From Bacteriovoracaceae bacterium UBA7695 (lineage in GTDB: Bacteria; Bdellovibrionota; Bacteriovoracia; Bacteriovoracales; Bacteriovoracaceae): DNA of 30,413 nt. Position numbers and translations under genes: made by a program. Positions 16,376 through 23,111 of the stretch are shown here, in pieces. Location: NCBI GenBank assembly GCA_002482685.1, contig DLGL01000011.1, positions 1,491-31,903 of the forward strand, read 5' to 3'. The notes under the pieces were generated by a model. The model saw nothing but the letters and a program-made list of their open reading frames with translations, searched no databases and had not been told where the DNA came from. How positions within the stretch are numbered: the first letter of the stretch is position 1; each line of letters begins with the position of its first letter.

Positions 16376-17133
16376 AATTAATTACTCTTTTTTTATTATT
16401 CTTTTCTGTCTCTTGCTCAAACTATGTGAACTCGATTCACCGTCAAATTGATCGTGAAGAGAAAGTTGCCCGTGGTGATACATCTGATGGAATGCGTGAG
16501 CATTATTCCTCATATAAAAGCCGCTTTAACCGTGACAATGACAAACGTCCGATCAAAAACCCAAATACCTATTCCATGAGTGATGGTGGACCTTCTTCTA
16601 ACAATCAATTACGTCCACCTGTTAAGCGCGAATACCGTCCCCAACGCTACCAGGCAGCGGATTTCAAAGATGATGAAAGTGCAGGAAGTCTTTGGGCCAA
16701 CCAAGGCGCCAGCTCATCTCTATTTACTTACCAAAACGATAAGCACACCGGTGACATGGTTATTATCAATGTTTTAGAAAACCTTAGAAACCAGATTTCT
16801 GCTGAGCTTAAGCGAGTTTTCCCTGATAAGCCTAAGAAAACAGCTAAAGGTGATGCTCCAGGTGCTAAAGGAGCTCCAGCCGCGCCACAGGCACCAACTG
16901 CCGCTGGTGCTGCAGAAGAAATGGATATGAAAGTTTATGATAAAGTTTCAGGAACGGTCATGGAGGAAATCAGCAAGGATTATATCCTTCTCCGTGGGCG
17001 CAAAGACGTGATCTTTAAGAAGGAAAAAAAATCCATCGAGATCCAGGGTCTTGTGTCACGTAAAGACATCATGGAAAATGATTACGTTAACTCGGATAAG
17101 CTTTTAGACTCCCGAGTCTTCATCATAAGGTAG
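16372..17133 (+). CDS. flgH: Flagellar L-ring lipoprotein FlgH
   Basis: Outer-membrane L-ring subunit. It is 253 aa. The signal peptide ends in the lipobox VSC with C15 as the lipidated residue. The family block AGSLWANQGASSSLFTYQND (about residues 104-123) is followed by DMVIINVLENLRNQISAELK. The C-terminal barrel (VSGTVMEEISKDYILLRGRK and IEIQGLVSRKDIMENDYVNS) is standard. Two features are odd. There is a long basic, disordered N-terminal linker (about 20-95), and an Ala/Pro/Gly-rich insert (KGDAPGAKGAPAAPQAPTA, about 160-178) sits in the middle of the domain. It starts by ATGA coupling with flgA. Confidence 0.95.
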   Translation: MKLITLFLLFFSVSCSNYVNSIHRQIDREEKVARGDTSDGMREHYSSYKSRFNRDNDKRPIKNPNTYSMSDGGPSSNNQLRPPVKREYRPQRYQAADFKDDESAGSLWANQGASSSLFTYQNDKHTGDMVIINVLENLRNQISAELKRVFPDKPKKTAKGDAPGAKGAPAAPQAPTAAGAAEEMDMKVYDKVSGTVMEEISKDYILLRGRKDVIFKKEKKSIEIQGLVSRKDIMENDYVNSDKLLDSRVFIIR

Positions 17134-17139
17134 AAATTA

Positions 17140-18138
17140 ATGAAAAGAATCCTCGCCCTTGTTCTTTGCGCTCTTACTCTACCTACATACGGCGCTTCCA
17201 GCCGTCTGAAGGACCTCGTAACCTTTAGAGGTGTAAGAGAAAACTCGCTCATCGGCTACGGTTTGGTGATCGGTCTCAATGGTAGTGGTGATGGTGGTGG
17301 CGAGATCACGAACACATCTCTTAAAAAAATGTTTCAAACTTTAGGCCTTAATCCGCAAAAAGAAGTCACTTCAAAAAACGTTGCTGCAGTTATCGTTACT
17401 GCAAAACTTCCGGCATTTGGTCGTATGGGGCAAAAGCTTGATGTAACGGTTTCTTCCATTGGTGACGCTTCATCCTTAGCAGGAGGAACTCTCCTGGTCA
17501 CACCTTTAAAAGGTGGAGACGGTCAGATTTATGCTGTAGCGAATGGTCCCCTTTCAATTGGTGGGATCGATAAGGGTAAAAAGATGGCCACCACAGGAAG
17601 AATTCCTGATGGCGGTATTATCGAAAAAGAGCTTGAGATGTCTTTCAATGACAAAAAAGCTCTTAGAATGGCACTTAATAATCCAGATTTTACAACTGCC
17701 GCCCGTATTGAAAGAACCATCAATCAAGAGTTAGGTGGAAAGTATGCAACGGCTTCGGACGCCACAACGATTGATGTGATCATTCCAACCTACTACGAAA
17801 GAAAAGTTGTTGAATTGGTTGCAAACCTTGAAAACTATAAAGTTATTGCAGATGCCCTGGCCAAGATCGTGATTAACGAAAGAACCGGAACTTTAGTGGC
17901 CGGCGGTGATATCGTACTGAAAAAATCAGCTATCAGTCACCGGGACATGGTTCTGGAAGTAAAAGGTGGAGACGATGGCTCAGGCAAAAAGATCATCCAG
18001 GCCATGGATCAAACAACAACTATAAATGACCTGGTTAAGGCGTTAAATGCTCTTGGGACAACTCCTGAGGACCTGATTTCAATCTTTCAGGCGCTCAAAC
18101 AAAACGGCTCACTTTTAGCTGAAATCGAACTAATCTAG
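17140..18138 (+). CDS. flgI: Flagellar P-ring protein FlgI
   Basis: Periplasmic P-ring subunit around the rod. It is 332 aa, a little short of enteric FlgI. The signal peptide is MKRILALVLCALTLPTYGA. Hallmarks are SRLKDLVTFRGVRENSLIGY, GLVIGLNGSGDGG, VIVTAKLPAFGRMGQKLDVT, GDASSLAGGTLLVTPLKGGD, VVINERTGTLVAGGD-like VINERTGTLVAGGDIVL, and the C-terminal DLVKALNALGTTPEDLISIF. It begins 6 bp after flgH. A GC-rich hairpin follows 6 bases after the stop, perhaps ending or attenuating the first flagellar transcript. Confidence 0.97.
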   Translation: MKRILALVLCALTLPTYGASSRLKDLVTFRGVRENSLIGYGLVIGLNGSGDGGGEITNTSLKKMFQTLGLNPQKEVTSKNVAAVIVTAKLPAFGRMGQKLDVTVSSIGDASSLAGGTLLVTPLKGGDGQIYAVANGPLSIGGIDKGKKMATTGRIPDGGIIEKELEMSFNDKKALRMALNNPDFTTAARIERTINQELGGKYATASDATTIDVIIPTYYERKVVELVANLENYKVIADALAKIVINERTGTLVAGGDIVLKKSAISHRDMVLEVKGGDDGSGKKIIQAMDQTTTINDLVKALNALGTTPEDLISIFQALKQNGSLLAEIELI

Positions 18139-18144
18139 TTTTAA

Positions 18145-18166
18145 AGGGGTGCACTCTGACACCCCT
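18145..18166 (+). terminator. GC-rich hairpin after flgI, possible terminator
   Basis: AGGGGTG and CACCCCT are perfect 7-bp arms around CACTCTGA, 6 bases after the flgI stop. The following bases are ACCTTTTG, a poor U-tract, so it may attenuate rather than stop. The remaining gap to 18289 holds no gene but has the second TCATCAGGATGA copy. Confidence 0.5.
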
Positions 18167-18250
18167 ACCTTTTGACCCGGCCAAATTTTCCCTGTCAAGT
18201 TTTCCGCTAACACTCCGACCCCAAAAAATGTTACAATTTTAAGTAGAATC

Positions 18251-18262
18251 TCATCAGGATGA
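18251..18262 (+). repeat. TCATCAGGATGA, copy 2 (flgJ leader)
   Basis: Identical 12-base element to 13839-13850, here 27 bases before the preferred flgJ start and not acting as its ribosome binding site. Shared position in two flagellar leaders suggests a regulatory element. Confidence 0.5.
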
Positions 18263-18289
18263 TGGGAGCAAATAACCAGGATGGGATCA

Positions 18290-18649
18290 ATGAAAGTCAC
18301 AACAGATTTCAAAAATCTGCCCTCTCAAAAACCCACAAATCCTGTTAAACCGTTTGAAGAGATTGCTGAAGGTATGGAAGCGAATTTTACATCGCACATG
18401 CTGGCAGAAATGCGCAAGACAGTCCCTAAAGAAACGCCGGATTCTTCAGCTATGGAATATTATAATTCCTTGCTGGATTACGAAAGAGCACAACTTATGG
18501 CAAAATCAGATAGTGGTCTGGGAGTGAAGAAAGTCATCCTCGATCAGATTGTGCCACAGCATATGAAGCACTATTTAAAGCAAGCGAAAGCTTTGGAACC
18601 GAGTCAAGGAATGACGAACGTATCCATGAAGGAGAATACAAATGAGTAG
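18290..18649 (+). CDS. flgJ: FlgJ-type rod-binding protein, muramidase domain absent
   Basis: A 119-aa protein matching only the N-terminal rod-binding domain of FlgJ, which caps the growing rod. Diagnostic segments are FEEIAEGMEANFTSHMLAEM, with the usual two-helix pattern, and SSAMEYYNSLLDYERAQLMA then SGLGVKKVILDQI. The peptidoglycan hydrolase domain found in enteric FlgJ is missing, as in many bacteria outside the gamma and beta classes. An ATG at 18281 adds three residues, but I prefer 18290 because AGGAT lies 7 bases before it. Its end overlaps the flgM start by 8 bp. Confidence 0.88.
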   Translation: MKVTTDFKNLPSQKPTNPVKPFEEIAEGMEANFTSHMLAEMRKTVPKETPDSSAMEYYNSLLDYERAQLMAKSDSGLGVKKVILDQIVPQHMKHYLKQAKALEPSQGMTNVSMKENTNE

Positions 18650-18968
18650 TATCGACACACGATCAGCCTTTTTTCCTAAAAGTCGTTCTGCATCGACTGA
18701 GTCAGCAAAAGGCGGAGCCCCTGTTGACGGTGCAAACCGTAATTCAGCTGCTCGCTCTACAGAGATCATGGATAAAACTTCTACTGACGCCAAAGTAAAT
18801 ATTGGTGACGGTGTGAAAGATTTCTCTCGTATCAAAAAAGCAGCGATGTCTGCTCCTGAGCCAGACAATTCAGAAAAGATTGCGCGCCTAAAGGCCCAGA
18901 TTGCGGCCGGCTCTTACGAAGTGGACTATGACGGCCTGGCCGACAAAATCCTCACTTCAGAGTTTTAA
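18642..18968 (+). CDS. flgM: Anti-sigma-28 factor FlgM
   Basis: Inhibitor of FliA that is secreted once the hook is complete, releasing late flagellar genes. It is 108 aa. The N-terminal 75 residues are polar and disordered-looking (Ser/Ala/Lys rich). The C-terminal sigma-binding helix pattern is SEKIARLKAQIAAGSYEVD followed by YDGLADKILTSEF, the FlgM signature. AAGGAG is 8 bases before the ATG. The start overlaps the end of flgJ. flgN follows 12 bp later. Its presence implies a sigma-28 regulon in the genome. Confidence 0.9.
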   Translation: MSSIDTRSAFFPKSRSASTESAKGGAPVDGANRNSAARSTEIMDKTSTDAKVNIGDGVKDFSRIKKAAMSAPEPDNSEKIARLKAQIAAGSYEVDYDGLADKILTSEF

Positions 18969-18980
18969 GGAGCACCTTAG

Positions 18981-19484
18981 ATGAATCAGCGCCTGGATGA
19001 AAAAAAACTTTATTACCAAGACGTTCTACTTGTCTGGGAAGGTTTTTGTAAACTCCACAAAGAACTTTATGACCTGACTTGTGATGAGTATCTTACTCTT
19101 CTGGCCAGTGATGTGGATAAACTTGAAGGCATGCTTCCTTTAAAAGAAGAAATTATCGGTAAGATCAGTGAACTTGAAACTGAACGTGGCGAACTGATGG
19201 AGAAGCTCAATAACAGTAAGCTTTTCTCAGCACCAATCAGTAAATCAGGTGAGCTACTTGAAGCTTTTGCAGATCTCGATCAACAAGCTGCACTCCCTGC
19301 TTTGAAAAATCTGAATGCCCTTCTCATCGATATCATTCAGAAAATTCAGGAGCAGAATAAAAAGAATCAGATGTTCTTGAATAAAGCGATGCTTTCTCTG
19401 CGTGAAATCAAACAAGGTTTTAGCGGAAAGAAAACATACACAACTTACGGCGCGGACGGAATGACTCGCGCTAACGGGCGCTAG
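18981..19484 (+). CDS. flgN: FlgN-family flagellar export chaperone
   Basis: Cytoplasmic chaperone expected to hold FlgK and FlgL before export. It is 167 aa and mostly helical and charged, with the FlgN-like pattern YLTLLASDVDKLEGMLPLKE followed by EEIIGKISELETERGELMEK. Sequence conservation in this family is weak, so position counts: it sits between flgM and flgK, the classic place. AAGGAG lies 10 bases upstream. The C-terminal tail (SGKKTYTTYGADGMTRANGR) is unstructured-looking. Confidence 0.82.
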   Translation: MNQRLDEKKLYYQDVLLVWEGFCKLHKELYDLTCDEYLTLLASDVDKLEGMLPLKEEIIGKISELETERGELMEKLNNSKLFSAPISKSGELLEAFADLDQQAALPALKNLNALLIDIIQKIQEQNKKNQMFLNKAMLSLREIKQGFSGKKTYTTYGADGMTRANGR

Positions 19485-19504
19485 ATAGCCCAAGGGACCA
19501 AGGA

Positions 19505-20971
19505 TTGGCCTCAGACTTACTTAGTATTGGAAAATCAGGCCTCTTTACAGCGAAGCAGTCGATGTCTACTACTTCGCATAATATTGCCAACGCTAATACG
19601 GAGGGCTTCTCACGCCAGGAAGTCAGAACCGAAACAGGAATCTCTTTAGGTGAAGGCGAACACGTAACTGGTTCTGGCGTTGAAATCCAAAGTATCCGCC
19701 GCTCTCATGATGAACTGGTTGAAAAGAAACTCAACACATCTATCACTCAACATAAATACAACGAAGAACGCACTCAGCAGTTAGGTCAGGTTGAAGAAGT
19801 TTTCAACGAGATTAACTCAGACGGGATGAACAAAGTTCTTAACCGATTTTTCAACTCTATGAGAGAACTCTCTAATACTCCGGAGAATGAAACTGTTCGT
19901 AACGTTGTAAAAGAAAACGCTAAGATTGTGGTGGGAGATTTCCACCGTATTCAGGGAACTCTGGATCAGATCAGAAGTGGTATTAACAAAAAAGTTGACC
20001 TCACAGTTAAAGAGGTTAACGGTCTCACAACTACTATTGCTAAGCTCAACCGCGAAATTAATATTCAGGAAGTCTCTGGTGGTATGGCCAATGATCTGAG
20101 AGATCAGCGCGACAATGCCATGAGGACACTTGCTGAGTTCTTCCCTATTCAAGCCTATACTGACGGTCAAAATCAGTTTGTGGTTAACATCGAAGGTGTT
20201 GGATCAATAGTCGCTGGTGGGATGGCCCAGGAATTAGCAGTTGGCTCTGCCGTCACTAATGGGTCTACATCCGTGGATAAAGGTAATGCAGAAATCTTTT
20301 TTGCTAACCGACCGGCCATATCATTTACTGAAAAAATTAAAAGCGGATCTCTGGGCGGATTACTTAGAACCAGAAACGATGAAATTGAAGGCTTGGAGAA
20401 ACAACTCGATGAGCTTGCTCATGGTTTAGTTCTCGCAACTAATGCTATCCACCGCCGTGGTTTCGCCAATCATCCTGTCCCTGTGGATGCTGAAGGCAAC
20501 CCTATTCCAAATGCGGCACAAAAAAAAGTTACTGGAATCAATTTCTTTAAAGAGCCGCTTGATCTTAAGCGTGCCGCTGAATACATCGATCTTTCTGAAG
20601 ATATCAAATCTGATGTAAATAACATCGCTGCTGGTCTTGAGGCGAATAAACCCGGTGATAACCGTGTAGCACTAGCAATTTCAAAACTTCAGCATGAAAA
20701 AGTTTTAGGCAGTGGAACAACCACTTTTGAAGAGCAATATTTAAAATCAGTTGGAAACATCGGTCTCCAAACCGGAAAATCTAAAATTGATGGCGAGCAG
20801 TCTGCGGGGATTCTGGCCCAGGCGAAATCTTTTAAAGAACGTCTTGCTGGAGTTTCTCTGGATGAAGAAGCGGCGAATATGGTTCGCTATCAGAATGCGT
20901 ATGAGGCCAGTGCAAAAGTTATTAAAGCATCAGATGAAATGTTTAAAGCTGTATTGAGTCTTCTTCCATAA
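19505..20971 (+). CDS. flgK: Flagellar hook-associated protein 1 FlgK
   Basis: Hook-filament junction protein 1. It is 488 aa, at the short end for FlgK. The N-terminus LLSIGKSGLFTAKQSMSTTS then HNIANANTEGFSRQEVRTET is diagnostic. GGMANDLRDQRDNAMRTLAE is the conserved central block. The C-terminus VSLDEEAANMVRYQNAYEAS then AKVIKASDEMFKAVLSLL is the export/assembly helix. The start is TTG (MASDLLS) with AAGGGA about 9 bases upstream. No other start fits the conserved N-terminus. It has no large variable domain. Confidence 0.97.
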   Translation: MASDLLSIGKSGLFTAKQSMSTTSHNIANANTEGFSRQEVRTETGISLGEGEHVTGSGVEIQSIRRSHDELVEKKLNTSITQHKYNEERTQQLGQVEEVFNEINSDGMNKVLNRFFNSMRELSNTPENETVRNVVKENAKIVVGDFHRIQGTLDQIRSGINKKVDLTVKEVNGLTTTIAKLNREINIQEVSGGMANDLRDQRDNAMRTLAEFFPIQAYTDGQNQFVVNIEGVGSIVAGGMAQELAVGSAVTNGSTSVDKGNAEIFFANRPAISFTEKIKSGSLGGLLRTRNDEIEGLEKQLDELAHGLVLATNAIHRRGFANHPVPVDAEGNPIPNAAQKKVTGINFFKEPLDLKRAAEYIDLSEDIKSDVNNIAAGLEANKPGDNRVALAISKLQHEKVLGSGTTTFEEQYLKSVGNIGLQTGKSKIDGEQSAGILAQAKSFKERLAGVSLDEEAANMVRYQNAYEASAKVIKASDEMFKAVLSLLP

Positions 20972-20981
20972 GGTATGAAGT

Positions 20982-21989
20982 ATGAGTAGGGTCTCTGAAA
21001 ATTCATCGGTCAACTCAATCAACTACGCCGTAGGTAAGACTAAGGGTAAGCTTGAGGATTTGCAGCTCAAAGGTTCAACACTCAAGCGAGTGTCGAAACC
21101 TTCTGACGATCCGGTTGGTAACGTGGAACTTATGGCGATTCGCTCTCAGGGCGTAGATGCAACTCAATACCTTCGGAACCTAAACTTTGCTCAGACTCAA
21201 CTCTCCTACACAGAAAACGTTCTGGAAGAGATGACGGATATTTTAGTTAAGGCCAAAGAGCTTGCTATTGGTCAAGCGTCTTCAATTTATAGCCCAGAAA
21301 TTCGTCTTGGAGTTTCGAAAGAAATTCACCAAATGCGCCAGCAGATGCTGGGTATTGCAAATAAGCGTATGGGGAATCGCTACCTATTCTCAGGTCAAAA
21401 AGTTTTGACCCGTCCTTTTGATGAAAATGGGAAGTACCAGGGCGATCAAAACAAAATTAACATTGAAATCAACAAAGATGTCTTTGTTCCCATAAATCTA
21501 AACGGGAATGAGATTTTTTTCTCTAAAGACAAAAAGCCGGTTCAAAAAGAACAAATCAATCTTACTCCTCCTGGAATCGAAGTAAACATGGATGGGCTTA
21601 ATCGCCAGCCAGCCTCAATAGATCCAAATGCCCCTGCTAGCGGTGAAGAAGTGGCCGTGAGCATCTTTGATGAGCTCCGTGGGCTCGAGAATGCGCTTTT
21701 GACCGACAATCCTCAGATTATTCAAGGACTCCTCGAAAAGCTTGATACGAGTATTGAGCGCGTTGTAACTTTTCGGACTGAAATCGGCGCTCTTACGAAC
21801 ACAATTTCTAATGCTGAAAGCAATATTGAGAAAACAAAACTTCTGAATGAGGCGCATAAGAGCAAAATTGAAGATGCTGATGTAACTGAGCTCATGAGCG
21901 ACATGAGCAAAGAGCAAGCAGTGCTAAAAGCTACGTACAAGGCCAGCTCAAACCTCATGAACACGAGCCTAATGGATTTCTTGCGTTAG
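20982..21989 (+). CDS. flgL: Flagellar hook-associated protein 3 FlgL
   Basis: Hook-filament junction protein 3, a flagellin homologue. It is 335 aa. The N-terminal helix has GKLEDLQLKGSTLKRVSKPS and DDPVGNVELMAIRSQG (the SDDP block of FlgL/flagellin). IANKRMGNRYLFSGQK is FlgL-specific. The C-terminus has DADVTELMSDMSKEQAVLKA and YKASSNLMNTSLMDFLR. It follows flgK by 10 bp. Its stop codon lies in the loop and stem of a hairpin at 21980-21999. Confidence 0.96.
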   Translation: MSRVSENSSVNSINYAVGKTKGKLEDLQLKGSTLKRVSKPSDDPVGNVELMAIRSQGVDATQYLRNLNFAQTQLSYTENVLEEMTDILVKAKELAIGQASSIYSPEIRLGVSKEIHQMRQQMLGIANKRMGNRYLFSGQKVLTRPFDENGKYQGDQNKINIEINKDVFVPINLNGNEIFFSKDKKPVQKEQINLTPPGIEVNMDGLNRQPASIDPNAPASGEEVAVSIFDELRGLENALLTDNPQIIQGLLEKLDTSIERVVTFRTEIGALTNTISNAESNIEKTKLLNEAHKSKIEDADVTELMSDMSKEQAVLKATYKASSNLMNTSLMDFLR

Positions 21990-21999
21990 TAAACGCAAG
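21980..21999 (+). terminator. Hairpin spanning the flgL stop codon
   Basis: CTTGCGTT and AACGCAAG are perfect 8-bp arms around AGTA, and the TAG stop falls at the arm/loop junction. Only ATAACCTTTAG follows, not a real U-tract. It may end or stabilise the flagellar mRNA. Confidence 0.45.
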
Positions 22000-22060
22000 A
22001 TAACCTTTAGACTGGCCCTATATTTAACCTAAAAGTAGAAATTCTTACAAAATCTTAATT

Positions 22061-22072
22061 ATTTCCGGAAAT
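22061..22072. repeat. 12-bp palindrome upstream of csrA
   Basis: ATTTCCGGAAAT is a perfect palindrome 95 bases before csrA, in the 178-bp gap after flgL. It could be an operator. No cognate regulator is identified. Confidence 0.35.
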
Positions 22073-22092
22073 TTTCTTGATTTTCCCCCCCA

Positions 22093-22107
22093 AGGTGTAA
22101 TACACCT
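22093..22107. repeat. Inverted repeat AGGTGT-AAT-ACACCT upstream of csrA
   Basis: Perfect 6-bp arms with a 3-base centre, preceded by seven C residues. A weak -10-like TAATAC overlaps it (22098-22103), with TTGATT 15 bases upstream, so it could cover a csrA promoter. Confidence 0.35.
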
Positions 22108-22154
22108 GCCCCACAGTAACTTTATTGAGTAAGTCATAATTCTTGACACGATAG

Positions 22155-22162
22155 ACAAGGAT
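22155..22162 (+). promoter_or_regulatory. CsrA-type binding core over the csrA ribosome binding site
   Basis: ACAAGGAT matches the core ACARGGAU of the CsrA recognition consensus (RUACARGGAUGU). Its AGGAT is also the Shine-Dalgarno of csrA, five bases before the ATG. This is the arrangement expected for translational self-repression. Confidence 0.6.
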
Positions 22163-22167
22163 CCCCC

Positions 22168-22398
22168 ATGCTAGTTCTGACACGGAAGCTAGGAGAAAGC
22201 ATTGCAATCGACGATAATATCAAGATTGTAGTTGTTCAAATCAAAGGCAAACAAGTTCGCCTAGGTATTAAAGCGCCTAAAGAAACCAAGATCCATCGCG
22301 AGGAAGTTTACCAAGCGATCCAAGATCAGAATACAGAAGCTGTTCAGGCATCAATGAGTGACATTGCGCGTTTAGGCGAAGAGCTCAAGAAGAAATAA
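22168..22398 (+). CDS. csrA: Carbon storage / translational regulator CsrA
   Basis: Dimeric RNA-binding protein that blocks ribosome binding sites, including flagellin mRNA in many bacteria. It is 76 aa. The conserved beta-strand sequences are MLVLTRKLGESIAIDDNIKI and KQVRLGIKAPKETKIHREEV, with the RNA-contacting L4 and R44-equivalent positions kept. The C-terminal tail (EELKKK) is extended and charged. It lies between flgL and fliW, the csrA-fliW pairing known from Bacillus and Campylobacter, where FliW sequesters CsrA. Confidence 0.98.
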   Translation: MLVLTRKLGESIAIDDNIKIVVVQIKGKQVRLGIKAPKETKIHREEVYQAIQDQNTEAVQASMSDIARLGEELKKK

Positions 22399-22424
22399 TT
22401 TTCCCCCATTGATCATTTAAGCTG

Positions 22425-22452
22425 TTGACTGGTATCATCAAAGTGTTATGGT
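22425..22452 (+). promoter_or_regulatory. Candidate sigma-70 promoter for fliW
   Basis: TTGACT (22425-22430) and TATGGT (22447-22452) are 16 bases apart. The -10 box overlaps the left arm of an inverted repeat. A start near 22459 would leave a leader of about 28 bases. Confidence 0.4.
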
Positions 22453-22468
22453 AAGAATACCTTACCAT
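22448..22468 (+). repeat. Inverted repeat in the fliW leader
   Basis: ATGGTAAG and CTTACCAT form perfect 8-bp arms around AATAC, 8 bases before the GGAGGA ribosome binding site of fliW. Either an operator over the -10 box or an mRNA hairpin. Confidence 0.5.
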
Positions 22469-22486
22469 TTTATTTTGGAGGAATCC

Positions 22487-23041
22487 ATGAAAGTAAAAAC
22501 CACCAGATTTGGGGAACTTGAAGTTAACCCAACTGACCTCGTCACATTCGCTGAGGGGCTATTTGGTTTTGAAAATCTCAAGAAATACTTCGTGGTTGAT
22601 CCAGGTGATAGCACTTTGATCCTTTGGCTACAAAGCACAGAAGATGAAAAAGTCGCTTTTCCAATCATCGAGCCTAAAATTTTTAAGCCTGATTATATTG
22701 CAAAACTTTTACCAGCTGATTTGAACGGGCTAGACCTTGATTCACTTCAGTCTGCGAAGCTTTACAGTATCCTGACAATTCCAGGGAACGTGACAGAAAT
22801 GTCTGCAAACTTGAAAGCACCAGTTGTTATCAACTCTTCTAAAAAGATTGGAAAACAAATTGTGCTTCAGGATTCTAAACTTTCTGTTAAACACGAAATG
22901 TACAAAGAACTTAAAACATACATCGTAAGCTTCTCTTCTGATGATGCCCGTCGCACATCGTTTGAACCAAGCATCACTATCGAATCTGGTGATCTTAAAA
23001 ATACGAAGAGTACAATTACTAGAACTCTTGAAGCACAGTAG
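22487..23041 (+). CDS. fliW: Flagellar assembly factor FliW
   Basis: CsrA antagonist and flagellin-binding protein. With the ATG at 22487 it is 184 aa. That start has GGAGGAATCC directly before it. The frame is open 13 codons further upstream, but an inverted repeat there makes that start unlikely. Family features are TTRFGELEV, VTFAEGLFGFENLKKYFVVD, and PAFPI-like KVAFPIIEPKIFKPDY. A middle block LYSILTIPGNVTEMSANLKA then PVVINSSKKIGKQIVLQD follows, all typical of FliW. The C-terminal extension of about 40 residues (TYIVSFSSDDARRTSFEPSI) is longer than in short FliW proteins such as that of Bacillus. A strong terminator follows. Confidence 0.95.
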   Translation: MKVKTTRFGELEVNPTDLVTFAEGLFGFENLKKYFVVDPGDSTLILWLQSTEDEKVAFPIIEPKIFKPDYIAKLLPADLNGLDLDSLQSAKLYSILTIPGNVTEMSANLKAPVVINSSKKIGKQIVLQDSKLSVKHEMYKELKTYIVSFSSDDARRTSFEPSITIESGDLKNTKSTITRTLEAQ

Positions 23042-23062
23042 TTTCAATTCAAAGCTAAAAAT

Positions 23063-23092
23063 AAAAAAGGCTCCGAAAGGAGCCTTTTTTTT
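23063..23092. terminator. Bidirectional rho-independent terminator
   Basis: AAAAAAGGCTCC-GAAA-GGAGCCTTTTTT has a 12-bp stem (6 bp G/C-rich core) and a GNRA-type loop, with T8 on the plus strand and a T-run on the minus strand. It separates convergent fliW and the TPR gene and can serve both. Confidence 0.93.
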
Positions 23093-23111
23093 GGTTAATT
23101 TTTAGGGATGA

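Noticed and set aside
18196..18211. Degenerate sigma-54-like site TGTCAAGTTTTCCGCT before flgJ
   Set aside because: The -24 element lacks the essential GG, and only the -12 GC fits. The TCCGCTAA part also lacks a sigma-28 -35 partner at proper spacing.
18575..18868. 97-aa frame antisense to flgM
   Set aside because: It overlaps flgM and flgJ, which have clear family signatures, and has no ribosome binding site.
22144..22149. TTGACA box before csrA
   Set aside because: It is only 18 bases from the ATG, so no -10 can stand at normal spacing before the start codon.
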